Shown: piece after piece, positions 1 through 6,248 of the stretch
Position numbering within the stretch: position 1 is the first letter of the stretch
Layout: the number at the start of each line of letters is the position of its first letter
Source: Dehalococcoidia bacterium
GTDB lineage: Bacteria; Chloroflexota; Dehalococcoidia; Dehalococcoidales; JAUXAE01
Assembly (NCBI GenBank): GCA_030665535.1
Contig: DAOUZU010000009.1
Location: 1 to 15,355 of the forward strand
Reading direction: 5' to 3'
DNA length: 15,355 nt
Program-made: the position numbers and the translations under genes
The notes under the pieces: model-generated
The model's database searches: none
Seen by the model: only the letters and a program-made list of their open reading frames with translations
Told to the model about the DNA's origin: nothing

Positions 1-506
1 AGTTCGCCAAGAAGCTGAGCGACAAGGGACAGCGTGTGCCGGATATGGCCTTTGCCGGCGGCTTCTCCAGCGAGGACGGCGTTTTCAAGGCTATCGCCTT
101 AGGCGCGCCGTTCAGCAAAGCGGTATGCATGGGACGGGCGCTGATGATTCCCGGCTTTGTCGGCAAGAACATAGATAAGTGGATTAAGGATGATAAGCTG
201 CCCCGGACGGTCAGCCAGTTCGGCAGCACGGTTGAGGAGATATTCGTCAACTACGAGGATGTTAAAAATCTGGTCGGCAGCGATGAAATAAAGAACATCC
301 CGCTGGGCGCCATCGGCATTTATAGCTACTCCGAAAAGATAAAAGTGGGCCTGCAGCAGTTGATGGCCGGCGCCCGCTGCTTTAGCATACCAGCCATAAG
401 CCGCAACGAGCTTATGTCCCTGACCGACGAGTGTGCTAACATATCGGGGATACCCTACTTGATGGACGCCTACCGCCAGGAGGCAATGGAAATCCTGGAG
501 GGTTAG
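1..506 (+). CDS. Glutamate synthase-type FMN-binding protein, C-terminal part (partial)
   Basis: The reading frame is open from the left edge (first whole codon at base 3) to a TAG at 504-506, giving 167 visible residues; the start lies outside the window. The segment with AGGFSSEDGVFKAIALGA followed by a GRALMIPG-like stretch resembles the end of the (beta/alpha)8 FMN-binding glutamate synthase domain, where the flavin phosphate is held. A helical tail follows, with a Cys in GARCFSIP. The family transfers ammonia-derived nitrogen to 2-oxoglutarate to make glutamate, or acts as a stand-alone homologue of that domain. The nrpR-type repressor gene starts 26 bases downstream on the same strand, which supports a role in nitrogen assimilation. 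Because the N-terminal two thirds are missing, I cannot say whether glutaminase or ferredoxin domains are present. Confidence 0.75.
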   Translation, partial: FAKKLSDKGQRVPDMAFAGGFSSEDGVFKAIALGAPFSKAVCMGRALMIPGFVGKNIDKWIKDDKLPRTVSQFGSTVEEIFVNYEDVKNLVGSDEIKNIPLGAIGIYSYSEKIKVGLQQLMAGARCFSIPAISRNELMSLTDECANISGIPYLMDAYRQEAMEILEG

Positions 507-531
507 CAGGCATAGGGTTGGGGGTAAGGAT

Positions 532-1545
532 ATGGTGACAGGGTCGCAGGCCAGCCACGTGGAGCGGGAAAAGTTGGCTATGCTGCGGGTGTTGAGCAAC
601 GCGCCGGGGGCCGTCGGCTCAAAAGTAATCGCTCGACGGCTCAAGACAGAGTACGGCATTGAACTCTCCGAGCGGGCGGTCAGGTATCACCTGCGGCTGC
701 TGGATGAGAAGGGCTTGACCCGTAAAATTAGCCGGCGCGACGGCCGGGCCATCACCCGGCTGGGGCTTGAGGAGCTGGAGAACGCCATGGTTGCCGATAA
801 GGTCGGCTTTGTCATTGAGAAGATAGAGCTGCTGGCCTACCAGGATACCTTTGACCCGGCCACCGCAAGCGGGCAGATTCCGGTAAACATATCCTTTTTC
901 GCCCGGGACAGCTTCCCGGCGGCACTTAAGGCGATGGCTTCCAGCTTCAAGGCGGGGCTGTACGTCAGCAAGCTGGTGGCAGTGGCGGAGGAAGGCCAGA
1001 GGCTGGGGGGCAGGCTGGTACCGGAGGGCTCTACTGGCCTGGCCACTGTCTGTAGCATCGTCATCAACGGTACCCTGCTGAAGGCGGGAATACCCATGGA
1101 TTCCAGGTTCGGCGGCACCCTGCAATACCGTTTAAACAAGCCCTGGCGCTTCACCGACCTCATCGCCTACTCCGGCTCGTCGCTGGACCCCTCCGAGATA
1201 TTTATCTCCGGCCGTATGACCAACGTGGATGAGGTGGCCAGAAAAGGCGAGGGTAAGATACTGGCCAACTTCCGGGAGATACCGGCGGTGAGCGTACCCC
1301 TGGCCAACCAGCTCTTTGGCCAGCTTGAGCAGGCCGGAATCAACAGGCCCGTGGCCATCGGCCAGCCGGGCCTGGCGTTGTGTGAGATGGCGGTGGGGCT
1401 AAATAAAGTGGGCATAGTGCTGGCCGGGGGCTTAAATCCGGTGGCGGCCGCCGTGGAAGCCGGCATCAAGGCCACCAGCAAGGCCATGAGCGGCCTGGAG
1501 GATTTCAAGAGCCTGGTCAGCTTCTGGGATATATACAGGACATAA
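532..1545 (+). CDS. nrpR: NrpR-like nitrogen repressor (winged helix plus one NrpR effector domain)
   Basis: This 337-residue protein has an N-terminal winged-helix domain (about residues 12-75, with the recognition region SERAVRYHLRLLDEKG) followed by one NrpR/DUF128 regulatory domain (about 80-325). NrpR was defined in methanogens, where it represses nitrogen-assimilation genes and is released by 2-oxoglutarate; the family also occurs in some bacteria. The Methanococcus protein carries two regulatory domains in tandem, whereas this one has a single copy. The neighbouring glutamate-synthase-type gene, 26 bases upstream, is a plausible target and probably an operon partner. ATG at 532 was chosen; a GTG at 535 is an alternative because the purine-rich GGGGTAAGGA lies almost against the ATG. 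I did not find a convincing operator dyad. A hairpin follows the stop codon. Confidence 0.82.
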   Translation: MVTGSQASHVEREKLAMLRVLSNAPGAVGSKVIARRLKTEYGIELSERAVRYHLRLLDEKGLTRKISRRDGRAITRLGLEELENAMVADKVGFVIEKIELLAYQDTFDPATASGQIPVNISFFARDSFPAALKAMASSFKAGLYVSKLVAVAEEGQRLGGRLVPEGSTGLATVCSIVINGTLLKAGIPMDSRFGGTLQYRLNKPWRFTDLIAYSGSSLDPSEIFISGRMTNVDEVARKGEGKILANFREIPAVSVPLANQLFGQLEQAGINRPVAIGQPGLALCEMAVGLNKVGIVLAGGLNPVAAAVEAGIKATSKAMSGLEDFKSLVSFWDIYRT

Positions 1546-1548
1546 AAG

Positions 1549-1585
1549 AAGGCCAGATATACCCCAAAGGATATACCCGGCCTTT
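1549..1585. terminator. Probable bidirectional terminator between nrpR and the convergent zinc-ribbon gene
   Basis: AAGGCC at 1549-1554 pairs with GGCCTT at 1579-1584. An inner ATAT/ATAT stem and a CC/GG pair close a small loop. The plus-strand copy ends in only TTT. The minus-strand copy is followed by TTCTTTT, so it suits the convergent gene at 1610-1750 somewhat better. It starts 4 bases after the nrpR stop. Confidence 0.5.
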
Positions 1586-1609
1586 CGTTAACCCAATTTG
1601 GATTATCGT

Positions 1610-1750
1610 CTAGCTTTTGCCTATCTTAAACATCTTGGTACCACACACCGGGCAAACACCCTGTGTAGCCGGGCGGCCGTTCTTCATGGTTATTTGCTTT
1701 GTATTCTTCATTTCCCTCTTGGTCCGGCATTTCATACAGTATCCTTCCAT
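1610..1750 (-). CDS. DUF5679-like 46-residue zinc-ribbon protein
   Basis: A short gene read on the minus strand from ATG 1750 to TAG 1610. It is preceded by a textbook SD (AAGGAGG, 8 bases before the ATG). The product opens MEGYCMKCRTKREM and carries a second pair in CPVCGTKMF. The two CxxC knuckles (Cys5/Cys8 and Cys33/Cys36) are spaced for one zinc ribbon, and the protein is strongly basic. I recognise it as like the DUF5679 family, known to me mainly from Chloroflexota; no function is established. It has its own promoter (1780-1809) and is flanked by terminators on both sides, so it is a monocistronic unit. The SD, paired cysteines and terminators make it a real gene despite its size. A longer open frame on the plus strand across the same bases is a shadow. 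Confidence 0.8.
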   Translation of the reverse strand: MEGYCMKCRTKREMKNTKQITMKNGRPATQGVCPVCGTKMFKIGKS

Positions 1751-1779
1751 GTAACCCTCCTTAAGCGAATATGCTCTAA

Positions 1780-1809
1780 ACGATAAACCATTCCTGGCTA
1801 CGATGTCAA
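1780..1809 (-). promoter_or_regulatory. Promoter of the small zinc-ribbon gene
   Basis: On the minus strand a perfect TTGACA (1809-1804) is followed after 18 bases by TATCGT (1785-1780, four of six matches to TATAAT). Transcription would begin about 25 bases before the ATG at 1750, leaving room for the AAGGAGG ribosome binding site. Confidence 0.5.
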
Positions 1810-1821
1810 TAGTAAATTAGT

Positions 1822-1863
1822 AAAAAAAGCCGGCTTTTACCAAATATTTAGGTTTAAGCCGCT
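1822..1863 (-). terminator. Terminator of the CoA-binding gene and oxidative-stress cluster
   Basis: On the minus strand, just after the stop at 1872, AGCGGCTT (1863-1856) pairs with AAGCCGGCT (1836-1828) with one bulged G. An inner ACC/GGT stem lies between them, and the hairpin runs into seven T residues (1828-1822). This fits an intrinsic terminator insulating the downstream zinc-ribbon gene. Confidence 0.55.
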
Positions 1864-1871
1864 AATATCGG

Positions 1872-2273
1872 CTAGCCGCCCCTTTCCAGCATGGCGGTGT
1901 GCTCCTTTGCCATGCACCTGTCCATTACCACCAGCAGGCCGGTCCGCCTGGCTTTGGCCGCCGCTTCCTCGTTGATAACCCCCTCCTGGAACCACACCGC
2001 CTTGGCCCCTATCTCTATGGCTTCATCGACGATGGGCATTACCTTGGCCGGGTCGCGGAAGATGTCTACCACCTCTACCGGCCGTGGGATGGCGCTCAGG
2101 CTGGGGTAGCTCTTCCGCCCCAGCACCTCCCCGGTGTTAGGATTTACGGGAATTACATCGTAGCCGTTATCAATCAGATACTGGGTTACTACATTGCTGT
2201 CGCGATCGGGGTCTGACGAGGCGCCGACGACGGCGATAATGTGGAACTTGCGCAGTATCTCCTGCTCCAGCAT
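1872..2273 (-). CDS. CoA-binding domain protein (YccU-like)
   Basis: This 133-residue single-domain protein has a Rossmann fold of the CoA_binding_2 family. The N-terminal nucleotide loop is VVGASSDPDRDS (residues 15-26), followed by YDVIPVNPNTGEVLG. The conserved C-terminal block WFQEGV (94-99) and VVMDRCMAKEH (115-125) is present, with Asp118, Cys120 and His125. Family members bind CoA or related nucleotides; the physiological role is not established. I chose ATG 2273 because the CoA-binding homology begins there and GAGG lies 8 bases upstream. A longer open frame to 2396 would overlap the preceding ferritin-like gene by over 100 bases with non-conserved sequence. The stop of the upstream gene is only 8 bases away, so the two are cotranscribed. 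Confidence 0.82.
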   Translation of the reverse strand: MLEQEILRKFHIIAVVGASSDPDRDSNVVTQYLIDNGYDVIPVNPNTGEVLGRKSYPSLSAIPRPVEVVDIFRDPAKVMPIVDEAIEIGAKAVWFQEGVINEEAAAKARRTGLLVVMDRCMAKEHTAMLERGG

Positions 2274-2281
2274 GGCAAACC

Positions 2282-2770
2282 TCAGCCGCCGGCCTGAAGC
2301 TCTTTCTTCAGCTGGGAAAGCTGCCTCAAATGAGATTTCTCCTCGCTGATAACCTGGCTCAGCAGGGAGTGGCTGGTCTGCGGCATTATGTCCCACAATT
2401 CGTAATAAAAGAGAATTGAGTCCTTTTCGGCGCTGATGGCCAGCTCCAGGGCCTCAATGTCGCTGTTTATTTTGGTGGCCAACTCACTGGTGACCATATC
2501 ATCGGTGAAGACGGCGCTGGCGGCCAGGGCATCAAGGTAGGCGCTGTGCTCCGCGGTGTAGTTCTCCAGTGCTTGGGACCCTCCGGCCTTCGTGCGCATG
2601 CTCAGAAATATCTGGACGTGCTGCTGTTCCATATTGACCAGGAACTGAAAAGCGCTGCTCAGGGCGGAACTTTCCGTTGAACGGGCCATGGTATCGTAGA
2701 AGGCAATGCCCCGCCGTTCAATGTCAATGGCCAGGTTGATAATCTCCTCGCTGGTAAAGTGTATTGACAC
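2282..2770 (-). CDS. Ferritin-like diiron protein
   Basis: This 162-residue four-helix protein resembles rubrerythrin without a rubredoxin domain. Diiron ligands can be placed: a Glu in helix 1 (Glu18, in the stretch ERRGIAFYD), ExxH in helix 2 (Glu48/His51), a Glu in helix 3 (Glu115) and ExxH in helix 4 (Glu144/His147). The usual ligand set is therefore complete. Such proteins typically reduce peroxide or handle iron in anaerobes. The GTG at 2770 is the start: AGGAGG lies 7 bases before it, and the four-helix homology begins immediately. Upstream in-frame codons to 2830 run through the promoter and have no SD. It has its own promoter (2802-2830) despite being downstream of sod on the same strand, and is followed 8 bases later by the CoA-binding gene. 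Confidence 0.8.
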   Translation of the reverse strand: MSIHFTSEEIINLAIDIERRGIAFYDTMARSTESSALSSAFQFLVNMEQQHVQIFLSMRTKAGGSQALENYTAEHSAYLDALAASAVFTDDMVTSELATKINSDIEALELAISAEKDSILFYYELWDIMPQTSHSLLSQVISEEKSHLRQLSQLKKELQAGG

Positions 2771-2801
2771 CGGTTTGCCTCCTGGTGAACTGATTGCCCC
2801 C

Positions 2802-2830
2802 ATTATAATAAAAGCGCCAGTAGTCCACAA
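2802..2830 (-). promoter_or_regulatory. Strong promoter of the ferritin-like gene
   Basis: On the minus strand TTGTGG (2830-2825) is followed after exactly 17 bases by a perfect TATAAT (2807-2802). The predicted transcription start is near 2795, about 25 bases before the GTG start. The -35 box lies inside one arm of an inverted repeat (2825-2863). Confidence 0.7.
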
Positions 2831-2863
2831 GAAGGGCTAAAGGACAATGCTATCCTCTTGTGG
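2825..2863. repeat. Inverted repeat over the -35 box, candidate operator
   Basis: CCACAAGA (2825-2832) and TCTTGTGG (2856-2863) form a perfect 8-base inverted repeat with a 23-base spacer; a further GG/CC can pair on the inner side if one base is bulged. One arm contains the -35 hexamer of the ferritin-like gene. It may be a repressor site or an RNA hairpin at the end of the sod transcript; there is no T-run directly after it on the minus strand. Confidence 0.4.
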
Positions 2864-2933
2864 TTAGAGCGACGCCAACAGCCGGATGAATCAGGCAAGA
2901 TTGTAGCCTGTCTTTATTGGCCGCCGGGCCGGT

Positions 2934-3512
2934 CTATTTCAGCCGGCCTTCCAGTATGGCCCAGTCTATGTTGGCCACGAAGCTTTCTATATAGGCCGGT
3001 CGTTTCAGGCCGTAGTCGGTGAGGAAGGCGTGCTCAAAGACATCCATCACCAGGATAATGGTGCAGCCGGCCCAGTGGCCGGCCTCATGCTCGTTAATCC
3101 ACTGGTTGAAGAGTTGGCCGGTAAGGTTGTCCTGGTAGAGAACAACCCAGCCGACGCCGCGCATGGCCCCGGTGGCCCTGAAGTCCTTTTCCCAGGCGCC
3201 GAAGCTGCCGAAATCTTTAGCCAGCAGGGCCTTGAGACGGGGCGCTTTGTCGGCGTCGCCATTGCCGGCCAGGTTTGAGAAGTAGCACTCGTGCAGCCGC
3301 ATGCCGTTGAATTCAAAACCCATCCGCCGCTTGAGTTCGGCATATTCCGGGGTGGCCGTACTGTCCTCCTTGAGCATGGCCGCCAGGCTGTCCATCAGCT
3401 TGTTGGTGTTGTTTACATAGCCTTGGTAAAGGGTGAAGTGGTTGTTAAGCAGGGTTTCACTGAAGCCTGCCATGCCAATCAGGCGGGAGTAGTCCTGCAC
3501 AGAATAGGCCAT
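2934..3512 (-). CDS. sod: Iron/manganese superoxide dismutase
   Basis: This 192-residue protein is the normal size for the Fe/Mn SOD family and converts superoxide to oxygen and hydrogen peroxide in the cytoplasm. All four metal ligands are visible: His25 (NNHFTLYQG), His74 (RLHECYFSNL), and Asp157 and His161 in the signature DVFEHAF. GVGWVVLY, typical of the middle of the fold, is also present. From sequence alone I cannot assign Fe or Mn. There is no signal peptide. Its ATG overlaps the stop of the upstream ferritin-like gene by one base (TAATG), so the two are translationally coupled. This places superoxide removal directly with peroxide and iron handling. The last codons and stop lie in a GC-rich stem (GGCCGG...CCGGCC). 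Confidence 0.93.
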   Translation of the reverse strand: MAYSVQDYSRLIGMAGFSETLLNNHFTLYQGYVNNTNKLMDSLAAMLKEDSTATPEYAELKRRMGFEFNGMRLHECYFSNLAGNGDADKAPRLKALLAKDFGSFGAWEKDFRATGAMRGVGWVVLYQDNLTGQLFNQWINEHEAGHWAGCTIILVMDVFEHAFLTDYGLKRPAYIESFVANIDWAILEGRLK

Positions 3513-4378
3513 TATTCTTCCTCCTCGTCTTCTTCTCTTTTAAACTGCTCCTCCATGAGCAGATTGCTGAATACATCGACGTGGTATAGCTCGTGGTCTC
3601 TGAGCCTCAGGAGCAGCCTTTTGACACCGGGGTCATCGGCGGCGGCGGCGTATTTTTCGTAAGCCTCGGCCACCTGGCGCTCAATTTTAACATCGGCCTT
3701 CAGCCCGTGGACCAGGTCGGTTGAGGTGTCGACCTCCTTGTGCTTCATTACGGGGCTGCCCTTGCGGCCCACTATCTTCTCCGCCAGCCAGCCCAGGTGC
3801 TGCATCTCGTTGACGGCCTGGTCTTCAAATTGTTTCTTGGCCTCCCGGTTGGTTGTCATATAGGACTGGAATAAGTACTGAAGAATAACCGTGTATTCGT
3901 GCTCTATGCCCCAGTTTAGGGCCTTTATGACATCGTCGCTGTGAGAGCCCCTCAGATCCTTGATCCCTCCTTCCTGGGCCTCCTGGACGAATTTGCCGAA
4001 ATCCGTACGGTGTGATTCCTCATCGGAGAGGATGCGTTCCAAGAGACGCTTAATCCCCTTGTCTTCTATGAGGCCGATATGCTGCCGGTACTGTTCAACG
4101 GCCCCTGTTTCCAGCCGGACATCATTTTCCATCCACTGCTTGACCGACTGGCCGCCCATTATCATATGGCCTCTCTCCAGGCTGGGCTGGCCTCCCAGTT
4201 CAACTATCTTCTCCGCCAGCCAGTCCAGGTGACGCATCTCCTCCCGCGCAATTGCCTCAATCTCGTAGGCCATTTCCCCCTCACCCATGGCGTAGGCGTG
4301 GCTCAGATACTGGCCGATGGCACCGTGTTCGTCCTCCAGGTCTTTGTTGAGCAGGGCAATGATTTGTTTCTTATCCAT
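3512..4378 (-). CDS. Double ferritin-like domain protein with acidic tail
   Basis: This 288-residue protein is built of two tandem bacterioferritin-like four-helix domains (about residues 1-135 and 148-278). Domain 1 shows Glu17, Glu47xxHis50 (EEMRHLDWLAEKI), a Glu in helix 3 (Glu90/95) and Glu120xxHis123. Domain 2 repeats the pattern with Glu159/161, Glu191xxHis194 (EMQHLGWLAEKI), Glu233 and Glu263xxHis266. Both halves share the phrase GWLAEKIV or DWLAEKIV, showing an internal duplication. The chain ends in a run of acidic residues (REEDEEEE). Each half could bind a diiron site; the likely role is iron storage or peroxide reduction, but the exact activity is unknown. Start ATG 4378 has AGGAGG 5-6 bases upstream. 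It lies between the rubrerythrin-like gene (39-base gap) and sod (1-base overlap). Confidence 0.85.
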   Translation of the reverse strand: MDKKQIIALLNKDLEDEHGAIGQYLSHAYAMGEGEMAYEIEAIAREEMRHLDWLAEKIVELGGQPSLERGHMIMGGQSVKQWMENDVRLETGAVEQYRQHIGLIEDKGIKRLLERILSDEESHRTDFGKFVQEAQEGGIKDLRGSHSDDVIKALNWGIEHEYTVILQYLFQSYMTTNREAKKQFEDQAVNEMQHLGWLAEKIVGRKGSPVMKHKEVDTSTDLVHGLKADVKIERQVAEAYEKYAAAADDPGVKRLLLRLRDHELYHVDVFSNLLMEEQFKREEDEEEE

Positions 4379-4417
4379 TAATTCCTCCTGTCTTTGCTTG
4401 TTATGGTAGCCTAAGGC

Positions 4418-4948
4418 CTAGCCGCCATCCAGCGAAGGGTGCTCTTTGTTGGTGAACCAGGTGGCCGGATCGCCCAAGTACTCCTGATAGTCGACCAGCA
4501 CCAGGTAGTGGTGCCTTTCCTCTGCGGCCAGCACCTGGTAGTACTCTTTTTCGGCTTCATAGACGGCCTTGCCGGCCCGCTCCTCGTAGAAATCATAGGA
4601 CTTGTTTTCCTTGTCCATAGCCACCTGGATGGCCTCAAGCTCGCTGGCGGCCGCCTTAATTTCGCCGCCAATACGGCCTACCGCCGGGGCGAAGATGGTC
4701 TTAATGTCCAGGGCGTGGTCGTGCCTTAGCGGGGGGCTGGGCCAGTCCTGCCTCTGCCGGATGGCTTGGTAAATCTCCTCAAAACGTTTGCGGTGAAGGT
4801 CTTCTTCAGCCGCCAGGGATGTAAACAGCTGCCGGCCCAGTTCGTTTTTGCTGGCGCGGCTGGCTTCCAGGTAGAATTGTTGGCCGTCCATCTCCATATG
4901 GATGGCCGTTTCCAGCGCCTTAAGGGCAGAAATGCGTTCCGTTACCAT
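4418..4948 (-). CDS. Rubrerythrin-like ferritin-family protein
   Basis: This 176-residue protein has a rubrerythrin-type diiron domain and no C-terminal rubredoxin FeS4 domain. Ligands can be placed at Glu19, Glu49xxHis52, Glu114 and Glu143/144xxHis146/147. A conserved tail GDPATWFTNKEHPSLDGG ends the protein, as in many rubrerythrin-domain proteins of anaerobes. Helices 2 and 3 are joined by a longer, proline-rich linker (about residues 69-90). Known relatives reduce hydrogen peroxide with electrons from rubredoxin or ferredoxin; no donor gene is adjacent. ATG 4948 is preceded by GGAG. It is the first gene of the cluster running leftward to 1872 and is divergent from the flavin reductase gene at 5128. 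Confidence 0.82.
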   Translation of the reverse strand: MVTERISALKALETAIHMEMDGQQFYLEASRASKNELGRQLFTSLAAEEDLHRKRFEEIYQAIRQRQDWPSPPLRHDHALDIKTIFAPAVGRIGGEIKAAASELEAIQVAMDKENKSYDFYEERAGKAVYEAEKEYYQVLAAEERHHYLVLVDYQEYLGDPATWFTNKEHPSLDGG

Positions 4949-4966
4949 GTCAACTCCATTCTTTCT

Positions 4967-4993
4967 AACATATTAACCAAGAACTAGTGTCAA
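4967..4993 (-). promoter_or_regulatory. Possible promoter of the oxidative-stress cluster
   Basis: On the minus strand a perfect TTGACA (4993-4988) is followed after 15 bases by TATGTT (4972-4967). The spacing is short and the -10 weak, so the -35 is the stronger evidence. Transcription would begin roughly 12 bases before the ATG at 4948, leaving little more than the GGAG ribosome binding site. Confidence 0.35.
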
Positions 4994-5060
4994 AGTCATA
5001 AAACGGAGGCCGAAAACATTAAATATATATCACATTTGGCCGGAGAAGGCACTGGCGGCC

Positions 5061-5089
5061 TTGACATATCTGAGGCGGTATATGAAAAT
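5061..5089 (+). promoter_or_regulatory. Promoter of the flavin disulfide reductase gene
   Basis: A perfect TTGACA (5061-5066) is followed after 17 bases by GAAAAT (5084-5089, four of six matches). The predicted start near 5097 gives a 5' leader of about 30 bases including AGGAGG at 5116-5121. Confidence 0.5.
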
Positions 5090-5127
5090 CACCTAATATC
5101 TTTTGATTCCCCGGCAGGAGGGTGCTT

Positions 5128-6066
5128 ATGTACGACCTGATGATAATCGGCGCGGGCCCGGCCGGCCTGGCCGCCGGTGTTTACGCCGCCCGGAAGCAGC
5201 TCAAGGCGGTGCTGGTTAGCGGCGATATCGGCGGGCAGCTGAACACCACCGCCGGTATTGAGAACTATCTGGGCTACCAGTTCATTGAGGGGCCGGAGAT
5301 GGTGGAGAAATTCAACGAGCAGGTGGATAAGTACCCCATTGAGCAGCAGATAGGCAACAAGGTAACCGGGCTCAAGAAGATTAAACACGGCTTTGAGGCG
5401 GTAACCGAGGGCGATGATAAATACCAGGCCAGGGCGGTTATCTACGCCACCGGCAAGAGGCCCAAGAAGCTGGGCGTACCCGGCGAGGGCGAACTGGCCG
5501 GGCGGGGGGTGTCATATTGCGCCGTCTGCGACGGCCCCATATTCGGCGGGCAGCGGGTGGCGGTGGTCGGCGGCGGCAACTCGGGCCTTGAGGCGGTGCT
5601 GGATATGGTAAAGATTGCCAAACATGTGGATCTGGTTACCGAAAAGGGTCTCACCGGTGATGAGGTTCTGGCGCGGCAGGTGAAGAAGGCTAAGAAGGTG
5701 AGTATCTATACCGGCCACCGGGTGGTGGAGGTAGCCGGTGATGGCTTTGCCAGCGGGCTGGTGATAAAGGATGTGAAGACCGGCCAGACCACGAAGCTGG
5801 ATGTCACCGGCGTTTTCATAGAGATTGGCCTGGTGCCCAACTCCGATGCTATCAAGGGCCTCGTTAAGCTCAACAAGTGGGGCGAGGTGCCGGTGAACTG
5901 CGCTACGGAGACGGGCGTCGCCGGGCTATATGCCGCCGGTGATGTCACCAGCGTGCCGGAGAAGCAGATTGTCGTCGCCGCCGGCGAGGGGGCCAAGGCC
6001 ACCCTCCAGGCCCATCGCTATCTGAAGCGGCTGGGCGTGGCCGCCGCGTCAACGGAAGGTTGGTGA
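5128..6066 (+). CDS. trxB: AhpF/thioredoxin-reductase-like FAD disulfide reductase
   Basis: This 312-residue flavoprotein has an N-terminal FAD-binding GAGPAG (residues 8-13), the redox-active CAVC (131-134) in the pyridine-nucleotide domain, a second dinucleotide loop GGGNSG (148-153) and the C-terminal FAD motif AAGDV near 269-273. Thioredoxin reductases usually carry HRRDxxRA after the second loop to bind the NADPH phosphate. That motif is absent here, and the downstream phrase FIEIGLVPN resembles AhpF, which uses NADH. I therefore infer an NADH-preferring AhpF-like core lacking the AhpF N-terminal thioredoxin-fold domain. Its partner (thioredoxin, glutaredoxin-like protein or peroxiredoxin) is not adjacent on the same strand. 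ATG 5128 is favoured over GTG 5122 because AGGAGG ends 6 bases before it and the Rossmann strand starts at once. Confidence 0.85.
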   Translation: MYDLMIIGAGPAGLAAGVYAARKQLKAVLVSGDIGGQLNTTAGIENYLGYQFIEGPEMVEKFNEQVDKYPIEQQIGNKVTGLKKIKHGFEAVTEGDDKYQARAVIYATGKRPKKLGVPGEGELAGRGVSYCAVCDGPIFGGQRVAVVGGGNSGLEAVLDMVKIAKHVDLVTEKGLTGDEVLARQVKKAKKVSIYTGHRVVEVAGDGFASGLVIKDVKTGQTTKLDVTGVFIEIGLVPNSDAIKGLVKLNKWGEVPVNCATETGVAGLYAAGDVTSVPEKQIVVAAGEGAKATLQAHRYLKRLGVAAASTEGW

Positions 6067-6076
6067 TTAGCGCCTG

Positions 6077-6226
6077 CTATTTTGCGGCCAGGTATTGCTC
6101 GGGGTCCTTGTCAAAGGATAACTTGCAGCCGACGGCGCAGAAATAGTATTTCTTTCCCTTGTAGTCCGAGGTTGCCACTGCCGTCTTCTCGTCTATATCC
6201 ATCTTGCAGACCGGGTCTATAGCCAT
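6077..6226 (-). CDS. Small YHS-domain protein (49 residues)
   Basis: A short minus-strand gene from ATG 6226 to TAG 6077, with GGAGGTGC a few bases before the start. The product is a single YHS domain: DPVCKMDI at residues 4-11, then YYFCAVGCKLSF at 27-38, with Cys7, Cys30 and Cys34 as likely metal ligands, and a DPEQYL tail. YHS domains are found alone or fused to copper ATPases and metal-handling oxidases. As the last gene after copA and a thioredoxin-like gene (22-base gap) it is probably a cytosolic metal, perhaps copper, carrier. It ends 10 bases from the stop of the convergent reductase gene. Confidence 0.85.
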   Translation of the reverse strand: MAIDPVCKMDIDEKTAVATSDYKGKKYYFCAVGCKLSFDKDPEQYLAAK

Positions 6227-6248
6227 TTGAGCACCTCCTCAGCGGTTA

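Noticed and set aside
1598..1786. Open frame of 62 codons on the plus strand
   Set aside because: The opposite strand carries a zinc-ribbon gene with SD, promoter and paired cysteines; the plus-strand frame has none of these.
2274..2396. Longer start for the CoA-binding protein
   Set aside because: The extension overlaps the preceding gene and does not resemble the family, while ATG 2273 has an SD and fits the domain start.
3291..3662. Plus-strand frame with a run of serines
   Set aside because: The serine run is the antisense image of the acidic tail of the ferritin-like protein; no SD or domain supports it.
5021..5037. CRP-like half site (ATCACATTT at 5029-5037) between the rubrerythrin-like and reductase genes
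   Set aside because: Only one half matches TGTGA-N6-TCACA; the other half reads TTTAA, so this is not enough to claim a site.
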